Source: DATBRV01 sp036560145
Lineage (GTDB): Bacteria > Myxococcota_A > UBA9160 > SMWR01
NCBI GenBank assembly: GCA_036560145.1
Contig: DATBRV010000078.1
Span: forward strand, 6,473-70,472
Direction of reading: 5' to 3'
Length of the DNA stretch: 64,000 nucleotides
A program made the translations under genes and the position numbers. How positions within the stretch are numbered: position 1 is the first letter of the stretch; each line of letters begins with the position of its first letter. This document shows positions 42,299-51,697 of the stretch, one piece after another. The notes beneath the pieces are model-generated. The model had not been told where the DNA came from and searched no databases. It saw nothing but the letters and a program-made list of their open reading frames with translations.

Positions 42299-43330
42299 GT
42301 GGCGAGATCCGCCCTCTCCATCCTCTACGTGGGCACCGAATCGGGAACCTGTCTGGGCCGCGCGCGAGCCCTCGAATCGCTCGGGCATCGGATCCGCTTC
42401 GTCCCGGCGGGCATCCCGCGCACGCGGCTTCTCTTCACGGTGCATCGCGTGGGACACCACCTGGGCCGCCCGCCGGACCTCTTCGGCGCGAACCGGGAGA
42501 TCCTGAGCTCCGCCGCGCGCGAGCCCTTCGACCTGCTCTGGGTGGACCGGGGACGCGAGATCCGCGCCGCGACGCTGCGCCGGCTCCGGCGGATCGCGCC
42601 CGGGCTGCGGATGGTCTCGTACAGCCCGGACGACATGATGAGCCGCCACAACACGTCCGTCGCCTACCGCGCGTGCATCCCGCTCTACGATCTCCACGTC
42701 ACCACCAAGTCGTACAACGTCGAGGAGCTGCGCGCGCTCGGCGCCCGCGAGGTCTTCTTCGTGGACAAGGGCTACGACCCCGGAGTGCACCGGCCGATCG
42801 AGCTCACCGCCGCGGATCGGGAGCGATTCGCCTGCGACGTCGGATTCGTCGGCTACTTCGAGGAGGATCGGTCGCGCCTGATGCTGCGCCTGGCCGAGGC
42901 GGGCATCCCCGTCGCCGTGCACGGACCCCGCTGGAGCGGGCTCGCGCACGCCCACCCGAACCTGATGATCCGGGGCGGGTACCTCGACGGAGACGACTAC
43001 GCCCGGGCCATCTGCGCTACACGGATCAATCTGGGATTCCTGCGCAAGTCCTCCCGCGACCTGCAGACGGCGAGGAGCGTCGAGATCCCCGCCTGCGCGG
43101 GCTTCATGCTCGCCGAGCGCACCGATGAGCACCTGAGGCTCTTCGAGGAGGGCGTCGAGGCCGAATACTTCGCGAGCTTCGATGAGCTCCTCGAAAAATG
43201 CCGTTACTACCTCGCCCACGAGACCGAACGCGCCGCGATCGCGGCCGCGGGACGCAGGCGTTGCCTGGAGGGGCGCTACGACAACGCGGCGCGCCTGACC
43301 GCGGTGCTCGATCGGCTGCGATCCGCGTGA
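42299..43330 (+). CDS. CgeB-like glycosyltransferase
   Basis: A 343-residue protein with an N-terminal ILYVGTESGTCLGRARALES strand-loop and a C-terminal GT1-type region (GFVGYFEEDRSRLML, GGYLDGDDYARAI, RSVEIPACAGFMLAER). This pattern matches the CgeB/glyco_trans_1_2 group. It starts at GTG 42299, three bases after the methyltransferase stop. It is probably the second of two CgeB-like transferases in this operon. Donor and acceptor are unknown. Confidence 0.8.
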   Translation: MARSALSILYVGTESGTCLGRARALESLGHRIRFVPAGIPRTRLLFTVHRVGHHLGRPPDLFGANREILSSAAREPFDLLWVDRGREIRAATLRRLRRIAPGLRMVSYSPDDMMSRHNTSVAYRACIPLYDLHVTTKSYNVEELRALGAREVFFVDKGYDPGVHRPIELTAADRERFACDVGFVGYFEEDRSRLMLRLAEAGIPVAVHGPRWSGLAHAHPNLMIRGGYLDGDDYARAICATRINLGFLRKSSRDLQTARSVEIPACAGFMLAERTDEHLRLFEEGVEAEYFASFDELLEKCRYYLAHETERAAIAAAGRRRCLEGRYDNAARLTAVLDRLRSA

Positions 43331-43386
43331 AGCCTCGGCCCGCGCGAGCGATGGATGGCGAGCGCGGCATCGCTACGTTCCCCCGC

Positions 43387-44532
43387 ATGCTTCTGGCCCA
43401 CACGGTGTCGAACGTCGCGATCGAGGCGAGCGGCCCGTCGAACAGCGTGCCGGCCCTGTGCGCGGCCCTGGCGCGGCTCGGTCACGACGTGCGGCTCCAC
43501 ACCGTCGCGCCCGGACCGACGACGTGGCCGCATGCCGGCGTCGAGCACGTGGTGCATCCGAAGTCGCTCCTGCTCCGGCCGCTCTGGGGCTCAGCGGGGC
43601 TTCGCCGCGCGCTTCGGGCGGAAGCGGCGAGCGCCGACGTGCTGCACAGCCACGGGCTCTGGCTGCTGCCGAACCTGTATCCCGCCCGCGCGGTGCGCGG
43701 CACCCGCTGTCGGCTGGTGACTTCGCCGCGCGGAACGCTCTCCGCCGTCGCCCTCGGGTTCAGCCGGCGCACCAAGCAGGCGATGTGGGCGATGGCCCAG
43801 CGCGCGGCGCTCGAGGCGTCGGACTGTCTCCACGCCACCTCGATCGCCGAACAGGAGGAGATCCTGGCGTCGGGCATCCGGCGCCCCGTCGCGGTGATCC
43901 CGAACGGCGTCGAGATCCCGGACGAGCGGCCGGCCGGCGCGCGAGCCGCGGGGCGGCTGCGACGGCTCCTCTTCCTCGGGCGCATCCATCCGAAGAAGGG
44001 GCTCGACGAGCTGGTGCCCGTCTGGCGCCAGCTCGAATCCGAGTTCGCGGACTGGCAGCTCGTGATCGTCGGGCCCGGCGAGGGGTCGCACCTGGACGAG
44101 ATCCGGGAGCTCGCGCGGGCTTCGGGTTGCCGCCGCGTGGAGTTCCGTCCCCCGGCTCATGGCGACGAGAAGAGCCGGCTGTTCTGGAGCGCGGACCTCT
44201 TCGTCCTGCCCACGCGCAACGAGAACTTCGGAATGGCGGTGGCGGAGGCGCTGGCCCACGGGCTGCCCGTCGTGACGACCCGCGGCGCTCCCTGGTCCGG
44301 GCTCGAGAGCAACGGGGCCGGCTGGTGGATTCCGCTCGATCGCGATGCGCTGGGCGCGGCGCTCCGCGAAGCCATGTCGCTCGCGCCGGACGCCCTCGCT
44401 CAGAAGGGCGCCGCGGGTCGCGCCTGGATGCGGCAGGCCTTTGCGTGGGACAAGGTCGCCGGCGACATGCAGGAGGTCTACCGCTGGCTGCGCGGAGACG
44501 GGTCGCGACCTTCGAGCGTCAGCGAGCCCTGA
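43387..44532 (+). CDS. GT4-family glycosyltransferase
   Basis: A 381-residue GT4 enzyme. The acceptor domain has EASGPSNSVPALCAALARLG and DVLHSHGLW; the donor domain has LLFLGRIHPKKGLDELVP, IVGPGEG and the E-x7-E segment TRNENFGMAVAEAL. Three starts are possible: ATG 43387 begins the first beta strand and is used here; ATG 43351 and GTG 43327 (overlapping the previous stop as GTGA) would add an Arg-rich lead. It closes the plus-strand operon, and its end overlaps the opposing gene by 55 bases. Confidence 0.87.
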   Translation: MLLAHTVSNVAIEASGPSNSVPALCAALARLGHDVRLHTVAPGPTTWPHAGVEHVVHPKSLLLRPLWGSAGLRRALRAEAASADVLHSHGLWLLPNLYPARAVRGTRCRLVTSPRGTLSAVALGFSRRTKQAMWAMAQRAALEASDCLHATSIAEQEEILASGIRRPVAVIPNGVEIPDERPAGARAAGRLRRLLFLGRIHPKKGLDELVPVWRQLESEFADWQLVIVGPGEGSHLDEIRELARASGCRRVEFRPPAHGDEKSRLFWSADLFVLPTRNENFGMAVAEALAHGLPVVTTRGAPWSGLESNGAGWWIPLDRDALGAALREAMSLAPDALAQKGAAGRAWMRQAFAWDKVAGDMQEVYRWLRGDGSRPSSVSEP

Positions 44533-45785
44533 CCGGCCGCTCGGCGGCCCTCCCCGGTGTCGCGGCCACGAGCCAGGACGGATTCGAGGACGGCCTCGAG
44601 CTCGGCTGCCCGGGCCGCCCAGGTCCAGGGGCTTCGCCCGCTCGCGGCGCGCGGCTCTCCGCGTAGCTGCCACGCGCGCGAGAACGCCTCCCCGAGCGCC
44701 CCGGCCGACGCGCACGAGAGCATCGGGGTCCGGAACGAGCGGCAGAGCGCCAGCGACTCCTCCGTCTCGGCCGGGTAGCAGATCACCGGCCGCCCCGCGA
44801 CGAGCAGCTCGAGCAGCTTGTGGTGGAAGGTCTCTTCGTATTTGATGTAGCAACACGCGAGCGCGTCACGGCAGCGGCGGGCCATCTCCGGGAGCCGCAC
44901 GAAGGCTTGCACTTCGACCGCACAGGAAAGCCGCATGGCGTCGACGACCCTCCGCACCCTGGCACCGTCCGCACCGAAGTAGGTCAGGCGCACGGACTCC
45001 CGGACGGGCGGCGGGCTCCCGTCGAGCCACGCCTGTAGCGCCGTGAGGAACTCGCGCAGGCGGCTCTCGCTGTAGACCCCTCCCACCAGGAGCAGCTCGT
45101 TCGCAGGGCCGGTGCCGCTGGTGGGCTCCTCCTCGAAGAAGACGTCCGCGACACCGCTGTAGATCACCGTCGTCTCGAGCGGATCGAACCACCGTCTCGC
45201 GATCGATCGCGTGAACTCGGCGTTCGCCGTCGCCGCGCTGGCGTCGCGGAAGCGCCAGGCCACGTAGCTCCGCAGCCACGGGTGCAGGAAGTAGCTCCAG
45301 CTGTCCTTGAAGTCGATCACCCAGGGCACGCGCGACCGCCGCGCGATGCGCTGCGCAACCTTGAGGGTGCCGGTGCTTCCGAACGTGCCCCAGACCAGAT
45401 CGGGATCCCAGGCCGCGGCGAGCGCCGCCGCGTACGGCTCGCAGCCCGCCACCCAGTCCTCGAAGACCCCGAGGTGGCGAAGCTGGTAGTAGAGGGTGAC
45501 CACCCGGCGAGCGGGAGCCGGGAGCGAGCCGTCCCGCACCGCGCGCAACGCGGCGTCTGGGCGCGGCGGCACGGCCAGGTGCAGGGGCTGCGACCAGTCG
45601 TGCCGCGCGATCGCCTCGCGGAGCTGCTGCGGTTGAAGCGAAGCGCGGTCGCTCTCCGCGAGCGTGCTCGTGAGCAGCAGGACCTGGTGCCCACGGCGCG
45701 ACATCTCGCGGCCGAGATACGGCACGCGCATGCCGGCGACGTGCGCCACGTCCGGGTGGAGGGCGTTCGCGAAGACGAGCTTCAC
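44478..45785 (-). CDS. Glycosyltransferase, GT4-like
   Basis: A 435-residue GT-B protein. The N-terminal domain has FANALHPDVAHVAGMRVPYL and WDPDLVWGTFGSTGT; the donor domain has ELLLVGGVYSESRLREF, VRLTYFGADG and CYIKYEETFHHKLLELLVAG with the paired glutamates. The start is GTG 45785, overlapping the amidotransferase 4 stop as GTGA. It is similar to glycosyltransferases of the WbuB-like side branch. Its 3' end overlaps the converging glycosyltransferase gene by 55 bases. Confidence 0.82.
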   Translation of the reverse strand: MKLVFANALHPDVAHVAGMRVPYLGREMSRRGHQVLLLTSTLAESDRASLQPQQLREAIARHDWSQPLHLAVPPRPDAALRAVRDGSLPAPARRVVTLYYQLRHLGVFEDWVAGCEPYAAALAAAWDPDLVWGTFGSTGTLKVAQRIARRSRVPWVIDFKDSWSYFLHPWLRSYVAWRFRDASAATANAEFTRSIARRWFDPLETTVIYSGVADVFFEEEPTSGTGPANELLLVGGVYSESRLREFLTALQAWLDGSPPPVRESVRLTYFGADGARVRRVVDAMRLSCAVEVQAFVRLPEMARRCRDALACCYIKYEETFHHKLLELLVAGRPVICYPAETEESLALCRSFRTPMLSCASAGALGEAFSRAWQLRGEPRAASGRSPWTWAARAAELEAVLESVLARGRDTGEGRRAAGQGSLTLEGRDPSPRSQR

Positions 45786-47716
45786 CGGATCGCCGCCCGC
45801 GGGACGGACGCCCCCGTCCGTTCGCCGGCGACGCGCTGGAGGAAGTGACGGGTCCACATCGAGACCAGGAAGGGGCTCCAGAGCGTCCAGCCGAGCTGGA
45901 GCTCGCCCGCCTCCACGCGCGCCAGGGCCCGCAGCCACCAGCGGGCGTCCCAGCAGGGGCTCTCGCGGAACTCCACGGACTCGAACGTCTCCCTCACCAA
46001 TCGCAACAACCGCTCCGACCGGAACCACTGGTCCTGCGGCGGCCGGAAGCCCTGCTTGTTCCAGCGCGTGCGAACGCCCTCCGGAAGCACTCCCCGCATC
46101 GACTCCCGCAGCAAGCGCTTGGTCTGGACCTCTCCCATCAGCAGCGACGGCGGCAGCGCGAACACGAATTCGGCGATCCGGTGGTCGCAGAAGGGCAGCC
46201 GGACCTCGCGCGAGTGCGCCATCGAGTTGCGGTCGCCATAGCGCAGCAGCGTGAGCAGGAAGCCGCCGATCGAGTCGAAGGCCAGCGCGCGGTGCAGCGC
46301 ATCGGGGCCGCGGAAGCTGGCTTCCTCGCGCTCCGCGAGGAGCCGGCGCGCCGATTCGATCCGGAGACCGTAGAGGAGGTTGGTGCCCATGCCGAACGCG
46401 CCGGAGATGCGGTGTCGGAGCGCGAAAGGCAGCCGGTCGCGCAGCTGCCGCGCAGGCGGGGTCAGCGCCAGCGGATAGCGCTTCCGGATCCCGGGCAGCT
46501 CGGCGGCGAGTCGATCGGACTCGCCTCGACGTTCGAGCGCGTGGACGTAGCTCGCGAAGTACTGCTCGTAGCCGCCGATCTGCTCGTCGGCGCCCTGCCC
46601 GTCGAGCAGCACCGTGACGCCGTGTTGTTTCGCCAGCCGGAACACGCACCACTGCGCGTACTGGCTCGAGCTGCCGACGGGCAGCTCGTTGAACCACAGG
46701 AATTCCGGCAGCTCCTCGACGAAGCCTTCGACGGTGGGCTCGGTCACGTGGCTGTTGACGCGGGTCGCCTCGACCACCTGCGAGGCGAAGGCCCATTCGT
46801 CCGCGGGCGTGCCCGGGAAGCGCCCCGTGAAGGTCTCGTACTCGACATCGTCTCCGAGCAGCCGCCGCGCGATGCAGACGATCGCGCTCGAGTCGAGGCC
46901 GCCCGAGAGGCAGGAGCCGAGCGTCACGTCGCTGCGCATCCGCAGCCGAACCGAATCGGTGAGCAGCTCCCGGAACTCCTCGAACACGGCGCCCTCGTCG
47001 CTCACCCGGCTGGCCGGCGCGGGCGAGACCTGCCAGTAGCGCCAGATGCGGGGCTCGAGCTGCGGGAGGCGGACCTCCATCGCCTCGCCGGGCAGGAGCT
47101 GCTCGATCGCCCGGAAGACGGTGCTGCGGTCGGCGTCGAGGCCCGTGCTGGGGTTGTGGGCCGCCTGCACGAGCCGCCACTCGTCGAGCTCCAGGGGCAG
47201 GCCGGGGTCCTGGAGGAGGGCCTTGTACTCGGAGGCGAAGGCGAAGCGACCCGGGCGCCGGCTGAACAAGAAGGGCTTCTCGCCGTATCGGTCCCGGGCG
47301 CAGAAGAGCTTGCGCGCGGGTCCGTCGAAGAGGCCGAAGGCGAACATCCCGTTCAGCCGCGAGAGACACTCGACGCCCCAGCGCTTGTAGGCCTCGAGGA
47401 TGACCTCCGTGTCGGAGCTCGTGACGAAGCTCGCTCCGAGGCGAGCCAGCTCGGCGCGCACCTCGAGATAGTTGTAGATCTCGCCGTTGAAGACGATTGC
47501 GAAGCGTCCGGTCGCATCGAACATCGGCTGGGAAGCCGACTCGCTCAGGTCGATGATGGCGAGGCGCCGGTGTCCCAGGGTGACGACGCACTCCGGAGAG
47601 ACCGCGTGCTCCGAGATCCCCTCGCCGTCGGGCCCGCGATGGACCATCCGGTCGAGCATCCGGCCGACCAGCTCCCGCGAGCCGGTACCCGACACGATGC
47701 CAGCGATTCCGCACAC
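45782..47716 (-). CDS. Asparagine-synthase-like glutamine amidotransferase 4
   Basis: A 644-residue protein. The glutaminase domain has MCGIAGIVSG, HRGPDGEGIS and VFNGEIYNYLEVR; the ATP-pyrophosphatase loop is CLSGGLDSSAIVCI, followed by LLDGQGADEQIGGYEQYF. The start is fixed by Cys2. It is cotranscribed with the glycosyltransferase at 44478-45785 (GTGA overlap). Four amidotransferases in one glycan locus suggest several carboxyl groups are amidated, or that some copies have drifted to other substrates. Confidence 0.9.
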   Translation of the reverse strand: MCGIAGIVSGTGSRELVGRMLDRMVHRGPDGEGISEHAVSPECVVTLGHRRLAIIDLSESASQPMFDATGRFAIVFNGEIYNYLEVRAELARLGASFVTSSDTEVILEAYKRWGVECLSRLNGMFAFGLFDGPARKLFCARDRYGEKPFLFSRRPGRFAFASEYKALLQDPGLPLELDEWRLVQAAHNPSTGLDADRSTVFRAIEQLLPGEAMEVRLPQLEPRIWRYWQVSPAPASRVSDEGAVFEEFRELLTDSVRLRMRSDVTLGSCLSGGLDSSAIVCIARRLLGDDVEYETFTGRFPGTPADEWAFASQVVEATRVNSHVTEPTVEGFVEELPEFLWFNELPVGSSSQYAQWCVFRLAKQHGVTVLLDGQGADEQIGGYEQYFASYVHALERRGESDRLAAELPGIRKRYPLALTPPARQLRDRLPFALRHRISGAFGMGTNLLYGLRIESARRLLAEREEASFRGPDALHRALAFDSIGGFLLTLLRYGDRNSMAHSREVRLPFCDHRIAEFVFALPPSLLMGEVQTKRLLRESMRGVLPEGVRTRWNKQGFRPPQDQWFRSERLLRLVRETFESVEFRESPCWDARWWLRALARVEAGELQLGWTLWSPFLVSMWTRHFLQRVAGERTGASVPRAAIR

Positions 47717-47954
47717 CTAGCGTTCTTCCACGGACTTTGGACGGATCTCGGGGCGATCCGGTTCTTTCCCGATCCCCCCAGACGAGCTCCAGCAGAGCGT
47801 GCGCGCGGCCGATCTCACGAATTCAGCGGGGCCAGGCAGGGCTCGCGTACACCATCGGCATCCGAACGAGTTTAAGCCGTAAGCCGGGGCCGAGCCAGGC
47901 GGGCTACCGTTCGCCGGGCGGGCTTCGCACCTGCTGGACCACAAGCGACGTCTC
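47717..47954. promoter_or_regulatory. Divergent promoter region between amidotransferase 4 and wzx
   Basis: This 238 bp gap must hold promoters for both flanking genes. No strong sigma-70 or sigma-54 match was found. A moderately AT-richer patch near 47860-47880 is the best place for a plus-strand promoter. No gene is supported. Confidence 0.3.
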
Positions 47955-49343
47955 ATGAACTCATCGCATCCTCCACTCCCCTCCGAACCGAAGCGCTCGG
48001 TCGCACCGAATCGCCTCTCCGCTCGCAAGGCTCAGCTGTTGCGATGGGGCGGCGCCACCTACCAGCGACTGGCGAGTTCGCGCTTCACCCGAAACAGCCT
48101 CTGGCTGACGGGTCTGGCGGGGGTCGAACGCATCGCCGGCGTCGCGCAGACCGTCTTGGTCGCGAGAGCGCTCGGGATCACCGAGTACGGCGTCTATGGC
48201 CTCCTGATGGGGACGATCGGCCTGGTGGCCTCGATCGTCGGCATGCAGATGGGTCTCACCGGCGCCGTATTCGTCGCTCGGTACCGCGAAACCGAGAAGG
48301 CCAAGGCGGCGCTGGTCATCCAGTACGTCACGCGGTTCGCGTGGATCGTCGCCGGCTCCATCACCCTCGTAACCCTGCCGTTCGCGACCCCCGTGTCCTC
48401 CTGGCTGCTGCTCTCCGACCAGTATGGTTTCGCCGTGGTCGTCGGCTGCTTCTACATCGGCGCCGCGCTGATGAGCGGCGTTCAGGACGGCGTCTTGCAG
48501 GGATTCGAGGAATTCCAGGCGATCGCCAGGGTGCGCATCGTGACGACGCTGCTCACGCTCGCCGCGATCTACCCGGCCGCGAAATACGCGGGTCTGACCG
48601 GCATCATGGCGGTGCTGATCGCCGGGCTCGTCGTCAGCTTCGTCCTGTTCCGGCTGCTCACCCGCCGACTCAAGCGCCAGCAGGGCATTCCCAAAAGGGG
48701 CGAGGGGTTGCGATTTGCGGACGTGATCCTCAAGTTTTCGCTGCCCTCGGTGCTGATCAACCTGCTGGTGGGTGCGGTAACCTGGTACGGAACCTTTCTG
48801 CTGTCCCGGCAGTCCGGCGGCTTCGAGGACCTCGCGATCGTGAATACCGGCTTGCAGTGGCGCGGTCCCGTCCTGCTCGTAGCCAGCTCGATGGGCAGCG
48901 TCGCCATCCCCACCTTCAGCCGGTACGCCGCCCAGGAGAACGACGCCGCATCGTCGAACCTGCGACGCATCCTGTTGCGGGTGAACGGCGCCGCTGCGTT
49001 GGGCGTCTCGACCGCGCTCATCCTGCTCTCGACATCGCTCCTCGCGTTGTACGGCAGTGAGTTCGTCGGAGGCAGGCTGGTCTTCTGCATGGTCGTGGCA
49101 TCGACCGTTCCGCAGGTGCTGGTGAACGTCTATATGCAGAGCCTGCTCGGACGGGGACTGCTATGGCGGGCGCTGCTGCTGCACGGCCCCGTACTCGTCG
49201 TCTCGCTGGTGGGCTACGTCGTCCTGGTGCCGCGCTACGCCGCGATCGGATTCGCCGGCACCACCCTGGTATCGGCGATCGCCTTCTGGTTGTTCTTGGT
49301 CTACTTCGTCCAGCGCGATGCCAGGGGGGTGCCGCAGCGATGA
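47955..49343 (+). CDS. wzx: Wzx-like flippase (polysaccharide biosynthesis protein)
   Basis: A 462-residue polytopic membrane protein with about 12 hydrophobic spans after a basic N-terminal 50 residues. NSLWLTGLAGVERIAGVAQT and VARALGITEYGVYGLLMG match the start of MOP-superfamily Wzx/RfbX flippases. It would move the undecaprenyl-linked repeat unit to the periplasm for the Wzy-like polymerase at 29885. It heads a plus-strand operon with two methyltransferases and overlaps the first as ATGA. The base composition is a little lower in GC than in neighbouring genes. Confidence 0.85.
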   Translation: MNSSHPPLPSEPKRSVAPNRLSARKAQLLRWGGATYQRLASSRFTRNSLWLTGLAGVERIAGVAQTVLVARALGITEYGVYGLLMGTIGLVASIVGMQMGLTGAVFVARYRETEKAKAALVIQYVTRFAWIVAGSITLVTLPFATPVSSWLLLSDQYGFAVVVGCFYIGAALMSGVQDGVLQGFEEFQAIARVRIVTTLLTLAAIYPAAKYAGLTGIMAVLIAGLVVSFVLFRLLTRRLKRQQGIPKRGEGLRFADVILKFSLPSVLINLLVGAVTWYGTFLLSRQSGGFEDLAIVNTGLQWRGPVLLVASSMGSVAIPTFSRYAAQENDAASSNLRRILLRVNGAAALGVSTALILLSTSLLALYGSEFVGGRLVFCMVVASTVPQVLVNVYMQSLLGRGLLWRALLLHGPVLVVSLVGYVVLVPRYAAIGFAGTTLVSAIAFWLFLVYFVQRDARGVPQR

Positions 49344-50014
49344 TGCAGGCTCTGGCGATCGCGAGGAGGAAGGCCAGATCAGCGGTGATCAGGGTCCGCC
49401 GCTACTTCTTCTCGCAGAGGTTCGGGGTCTCGCCGGAAGCGCTCTATGGCTCGGAGTTCTACGACGGAGACGGGTTCCTGAAGACGAGGGCGGCGGCGGA
49501 GAGCGTCGCGCGCTTCATCCAATCCTCCCTCGCCCCGAAGGACGCACTCGACATCGGCTGCGGACCCGGCGAGTACCTGCGCGCCCTTTCCGAGCTGGGG
49601 ATCGCGACGATCGGCTGCGACGGCGCCTCGACCGGCGTTCGACGCGCCCCGCCCGCCTCGTTCGTATTCGTGCACGATCTGAGAAAGCCGCTCGTCACCA
49701 ACCGGAAGTTCGACCTGGTGCTGTGCATCGAGGTCGCCGAACACCTGCCCCGATCCAATGCAGCGACGCTGGTCGCCTCGATCTGCGAGAACAGCAAGGA
49801 CTGGATCCTCTTCAGCGCGGCGCCCCCGGAAGCTCCCCCCGGCGATGATCACATCAACTGCCAGCCGATCGAATTCTGGTCCGCGATCTTCGCCACGCAC
49901 GGGTTCAGTCTCGATGCGAACATGTCGAACCGCCTCCGGGAGCACTCGCACGCGAACGACCTGCCCATCTGGTGGAAGGGTTGGTCCTACATCTATCATC
50001 GAAACGCAGGCTGA
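49340..50014 (+). CDS. Class I SAM-dependent methyltransferase
   Basis: A 224-residue methyltransferase. Motif I is ALDIGCGPGEYLRAL, followed by FDLVLCIEVAEHL and the product-region LFSAAPPEAPPGDDHIN. The start ATG at 49340 overlaps the wzx stop as ATGA. The N-terminal 55 residues are basic. The target is unknown; an O-methylation or capping of the lipid-linked sugar is likely from context. Confidence 0.83.
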   Translation: MMQALAIARRKARSAVIRVRRYFFSQRFGVSPEALYGSEFYDGDGFLKTRAAAESVARFIQSSLAPKDALDIGCGPGEYLRALSELGIATIGCDGASTGVRRAPPASFVFVHDLRKPLVTNRKFDLVLCIEVAEHLPRSNAATLVASICENSKDWILFSAAPPEAPPGDDHINCQPIEFWSAIFATHGFSLDANMSNRLREHSHANDLPIWWKGWSYIYHRNAG

Positions 50015-50047
50015 CGTCACCCGCCGGAAATCGCGAGGCCCCGTTTC

Positions 50048-50854
50048 TTGAAGAGCTCCCTGCTGGTTCGGCTGATCGGCTTCCCTGCCACGTTGCTCCA
50101 CGGCGACACGCTCGTGCTCGATCGATGGCTCTGGCTCCGGAAGCGGCTGCCGGAGACCCGGAACGGCGAGACGTTCCTGGACGTCGGATGCGGCACCGGC
50201 GCCTTCACGATCGGCGCCGCCTTGCGGGGCTACCAGAGCCTCGGGCTCAACTGGGAAGAGCACAACCAGAAGGCCGCCGCCGAGCGAGCCCAGCTGTGCA
50301 AAGCCGATTCCGCGCGATTCGAGGTGATGGACATCCGGCGCCTGCACGAGCGGCCCGATTGGCTGGAGCGGTACGACACCGCCATCTGTGTCGAGGCCAT
50401 CGAACACGTCATCGACGACAAGAAGCTGCTCTGCGACATCGGAGCCTGCCTGAAGCCCGGCGGGCGCCTCCTCCTCACGACTCCCCAGTTCTGCTTTCGT
50501 CCCATCAGCGAGACCGACCTCGGGCCGTATTCCCGGGTCGAGGACGGGGGGCACGTCCGGAGGGGATATACGCCGGGGATGCTGGAGGAGCTCTGCCGCC
50601 ACGCAGGCCTGGAAGTGGAGCGGATCTCCTACTGCAGCGGCTTCCTGAGCCAGAAGATCACCTGGCTCGCGCGCGTGCTCTTCAACACGCATCACCTTCT
50701 CGGGTGGGTTCTGGTGATGCCGCTGCGGATCCTGCCCCCGCTGCTGGATCCCTTGATCTACCGGCTGACCCGGTGGCCGCACTTCAGCATCGGGCTGGAG
50801 GCCTACAAGCCGCGCTTCCCGGAGGCTCGCGGGCGAAGCGCTTCGCCGGACTAG
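50048..50854 (+). CDS. Class I SAM-dependent methyltransferase
   Basis: A 268-residue methyltransferase starting at TTG 50048. Motif I is FLDVGCGTGAFTIGAAL, then YDTAICVEAIEHVIDDKK and LKPGGRLLLTTPQF. A hydrophobic region near 218-245 (LLGWVLVMPLRILPPLL) may attach it to the membrane, where lipid-linked sugars reside. It converges on the methyltransferase at 50851-51675 with a 4-base tail overlap. Confidence 0.83.
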   Translation: MKSSLLVRLIGFPATLLHGDTLVLDRWLWLRKRLPETRNGETFLDVGCGTGAFTIGAALRGYQSLGLNWEEHNQKAAAERAQLCKADSARFEVMDIRRLHERPDWLERYDTAICVEAIEHVIDDKKLLCDIGACLKPGGRLLLTTPQFCFRPISETDLGPYSRVEDGGHVRRGYTPGMLEELCRHAGLEVERISYCSGFLSQKITWLARVLFNTHHLLGWVLVMPLRILPPLLDPLIYRLTRWPHFSIGLEAYKPRFPEARGRSASPD

Positions 50855-51675
50855 CTCGCGCCCCGCGTCAGGACCGCGCAAGCCTCACCGCACGATGTCG
50901 CCGACTGGCCGCGAACTTCGAAAGCGAGGTCCAGCCCGCTTCGCCGAGCCCGGCCTTCCCAGAAGCGCCGGGTGACGCCGAGCGGGTGCTCGCGTCCGAT
51001 CAGACTGTCGGAGAGCGGGTTGCGCCCCACGTCCTCCACCGAGGGCGTGAAGTGCAGCTGGCGCCGGGGCGCGAGCACCGTATCGACCTGGTCGAGGAGG
51101 TGATCGAGCCGGGGAACGTGCTCGAGGACGTGCGAGGAGAGCAGCAGGTCCACCGATCCCAGGCTCGCGGCCGCTTCCCCCGCGGTCGCCACGATCTCGA
51201 GGCCGAGCCGGTCTCGCCCGAAGGCCCGACGCGTGCTCCCGATCTCGATGCCGACGACGCGGTGTCCCAGGTCGACCAGGGGCAGGAGCTCGTATCCCCA
51301 GGAGCAGCCCCAGACACAGATGTTTGCCCGCTGGGAGCCGAGCAGGCGGCGAACCTCCGGTGCACGGTCCTTCTCGGTTCCGAGCACCGAGGCCAGGATC
51401 GCCGAGCGATCGACCTCGGCCGGCATCTCCGTCGTGATGCCGCGCTCGTTGTAGAGGAGCGAATAGTAGAGCTCGAGGACGCGTCCGCCTCGAAAGGCGG
51501 CGGGGCGATAGTAGAGCCCGCAGCCCTCGCAGGCATACACCGGTGAGAGTCCATGGTGCCGGTTCAGGAGCGGAGGGCGCTCGGGGCGCCGGGAGCAATT
51601 CGGGCAACGGGCGCCCAGCATGCGGCCGATCCCGAGATCGGCGAAGTAGAGGGCCCGGTTCAGCAGAAGGCTCAT
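50851..51675 (-). CDS. Zinc-ribbon-containing methyltransferase-like protein
   Basis: A 274-residue protein. Cys24-xx-Cys27 and Cys49-xx-Cys52 form a likely zinc ribbon, as in sugar C-methyltransferase-like and related glycan methyltransferases. The methyltransferase core has LLLSSHVLEHVPRLDHLLDQ and LAPRRQLHFTPSVED. Motif I is altered: ICVWGCSWGYELLP stands where a GxGxG-like loop is usual. It could still bind SAM. The substrate is unknown. Confidence 0.75.
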   Translation of the reverse strand: MSLLLNRALYFADLGIGRMLGARCPNCSRRPERPPLLNRHHGLSPVYACEGCGLYYRPAAFRGGRVLELYYSLLYNERGITTEMPAEVDRSAILASVLGTEKDRAPEVRRLLGSQRANICVWGCSWGYELLPLVDLGHRVVGIEIGSTRRAFGRDRLGLEIVATAGEAAASLGSVDLLLSSHVLEHVPRLDHLLDQVDTVLAPRRQLHFTPSVEDVGRNPLSDSLIGREHPLGVTRRFWEGRARRSGLDLAFEVRGQSATSCGEACAVLTRGAS

Positions 51676-51697
51676 GCGGCGGGATCCCCTGTCTGGC

